Positions 51,601-51,943 of a stretch of 51,943 nt of DNA are shown here, in pieces (the stretch's first letter is position 1; each line of letters opens with the position of its first letter). Under the pieces are notes generated by a model. That model did not search any database. It was not told the origin of the DNA and worked only from the letters and a program-made list of their open reading frames with translations. The translations under genes were made by a program, and so were the position numbers. Origin of the DNA: Oscillospiraceae bacterium (GTDB taxonomy: Bacteria > Bacillota_A > Clostridia > Oscillospirales > Oscillospiraceae); contig JAFUPG010000054.1 of NCBI GenBank assembly GCA_017481325.1, positions 1-51,943 on the forward strand, read 5' to 3'.

Positions 51601-51943
51601 GTCTGCCGTTGACATCCAGCCCACCGGCCACGACTACACCTACACCAACAACGGCGAGAACCATACCGTCGGCTGTTCCAACGGCTGCGGCTACAGTGCC
51701 ACTGAGGATCACACCTACGTAAACGGCAGCTGCCTCTGCGGCGCTACCGAAACTGTGATCCCCGCCGATCCCACCCAGGTAGAGGTCAAGATCAGCCATA
51801 CCGTCTCCTTCGACTCCGACCTGAAGATGAACTACCGCATCAAGTACACAGATATTGCAGCGGCTGTTCCCAACTATACCATGGACGGCGCATACCTGAC
51901 CGTAGAGAAGGATCGCTATCCCATGGGCGGCGGTGCCAAGACA
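48620..51943 (+). CDS. Secreted GH13 alpha-amylase with starch-binding modules (3' end outside window)
   Basis: AGGAGG lies 12 nt before ATG 48620; the frame is open to the right edge (1108 codons). Signal peptide about 1-42. Two related modules (about 43-150 and 165-270: V-Y-L-K-P/L-Y-F-K-P...S-x-W, D-G-D-G-x-[YF]-E) look like CBM26-type starch-binding domains, followed by a Gly/Glu linker and two more beta modules. The GH13 domain (about 530-950) has D-V-V-A-N-H (621-626), nucleophile Asp709 (G-F-R-F-D-A-A-K-H), acid/base Glu752 (Y-G-E-T) and Asp813 (E-S-H-D). A Cys-rich module (about 963-1045) and the start of the shared C-terminal module follow; about 250 residues are missing. It degrades extracellular starch. 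Confidence 0.93.
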   Translation, partial: MMNLLKRFHNSSWIKRALSLCLALAMVFALLPAMSNSADALAAGDTVYLKPNSNWTQAGARFAIYYFGAGETWVDMTDSDGDGVYESVIPTGGYTSMIFCRMNPSAAANNWNNKWNQTADLAIPTDGTNLYTVKAGTWDKGGGTWSAFEGVVEPEPELTPPAAGTTLYFKPGSQWGSDAARYAAYFFDSNNNAVWVDLTDTDGDGYFEVVIPAGGYTTVIFCRMDGTILENSWDAKFNQTLDLPLDENYNCFTMDDATQWETSADGTWSVYTPSGSGGNEGGEGGEGGETTPAEYCLVGFINGADDGNGDDYASTNHKFVNGSLTMTFTETSYVFVKTTDNANWYMTQTFTQGTTATLYNTSTGAMEKMQVPAGEVTFTLVVNADGTLTLSYTVAGGGDTSASDYYLFGYIDRADYGVGDDYATLGKYGFDENGKLTTSFVADSYVGVKSADLSCWYQTDGWKGSVTSATLIDSNYFPNVNVNTLDKLFVPGGVEITFTLTVNNDHTVTLSYEADTLQVEDTSGIQDGTTLHAWNWSFNQIASNMEQIAEMGFTAIQTSPVQPLKEPTNLSHHSIEGNWWVYYQPVDFVITTDSGNALGTKTELEEMIAVAHEYGIKVIVDVVANHLGNATGNDLAEAIPDYLRNNDYWHDITQNTSQDDYDNGNRAGITGKCMGGLPDLNTANKDVQNYVLDFLKECIDIGVDGFRFDAAKHIETPDDAAGVASDFWPTVIGGARAYAEETRGIDLYCYGETLDEPGGMLPISAYTKYMSVTDNSWGNTLRGNIAAGTAAINEGYNKVANPGQLVVWAESHDTFADGTSSGVTATQINRTWALVAARADVMGLYLARPESVEDPIGNFDTTNWTDAIVKAVNQFHTHFVGQDEIVSTYGDLIYIERGTSGVVIVAPNAAAGQYVEVDIPVYAMEDGTYTDQLIGMDYTVSNGRLTGTIYINGVSVVYNKPACAHENTTTTTLDPTCEDWGQTYVQCDDCGAIVSAVDIQPTGHDYTYTNNGENHTVGCSNGCGYSATEDHTYVNGSCLCGATETVIPADPTQVEVKISHTVSFDSDLKMNYRIKYTDIAAAVPNYTMDGAYLTVEKDRYPMGGGAKT

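Overview
The window looks like a chromosomal segment from a gut-associated, endospore-capable Clostridia (Oscillospirales-like) bacterium. The evidence is Gram-positive promoters and AGGAGG ribosome binding sites, a PdaA-type cortex/peptidoglycan deacetylase, SLH-anchored and giant secreted proteins, a moderately GC-rich coding style, and no outer-membrane genes. The taxonomic call is inference. No rRNA, tRNA or CRISPR array was recognised.

Layout. (1) 1-12711, minus strand: a surface-protein operon reading lipoprotein, 2349-aa fibro-slime/ricin giant, 85-aa Cys-rich peptide, 47-aa peptide, then a CHAP/ricin protein that runs off the left edge. (2) 12999-15513, plus: a strong promoter, a truncated PfkB sugar kinase remnant, an EFR1-type flavodoxin/ferredoxin protein and a MATE exporter. 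(3) 15514-16104: non-coding, with two kinds of dispersed repeat and a shared terminator. (4) 16105-18537, minus: SLH+CAP secreted protein and a radical SAM protein; divergent to it are a small membrane protein and PdaA (18659-19962). (5) 19959-31057, plus: a bacterial microcompartment (BMC) locus. (6) 31064-36856: AraC regulator and a 1582-aa secreted SGNH-hydrolase protein. (7) 37094-48402: radical SAM/SPASM protein (minus) divergent to PqqD-like protein, HPr-kinase-like protein, 84-aa Cys-rich peptide and a 2812-aa vWA giant. (8) 48542-51943: secreted GH13 amylase, running off the right edge.

The BMC locus encodes a DeoR regulator, Fe-alcohol dehydrogenase, PduL phosphotransacylase, a flavoprotein-like protein, acylating aldehyde dehydrogenase, a PduS-like Fe-S flavoprotein, shell proteins (one PduT-type, three BMC-H, three EutN), two deoxyribose-phosphate aldolases and triosephosphate isomerase. 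The inferred pathway is deoxyribose-5-phosphate to glyceraldehyde-3-phosphate plus acetaldehyde, with acetaldehyde dismutated inside the shell to ethanol and acetyl-phosphate. This matches the sugar-phosphate-utilising (SPU) BMC class. Unusual points are a four-cysteine 4Fe-4S ferredoxin motif at the C-terminus of the canonical aldolase, a divergent second aldolase, and three copies of a direct-repeat operator (TGAGCGA twice, 10 bp apart) around deoR and the operon promoter.

The best candidate for an undescribed system is the peptide/modification locus at 37094-39893. A radical SAM/SPASM enzyme, a PqqD-like carrier and an HPr-kinase-like protein sit beside a Cys-rich peptide with a Y-x2-P-V-L leader-like start and a C-terminal Ser, immediately upstream of a giant surface protein. 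A homologous peptide, also ending in Ser, sits beside the second giant at 4442-11754. A C-terminal module of about 310 residues recurs in five secreted proteins, and a Cys/His-rich module recurs in four, tying these surface proteins together.
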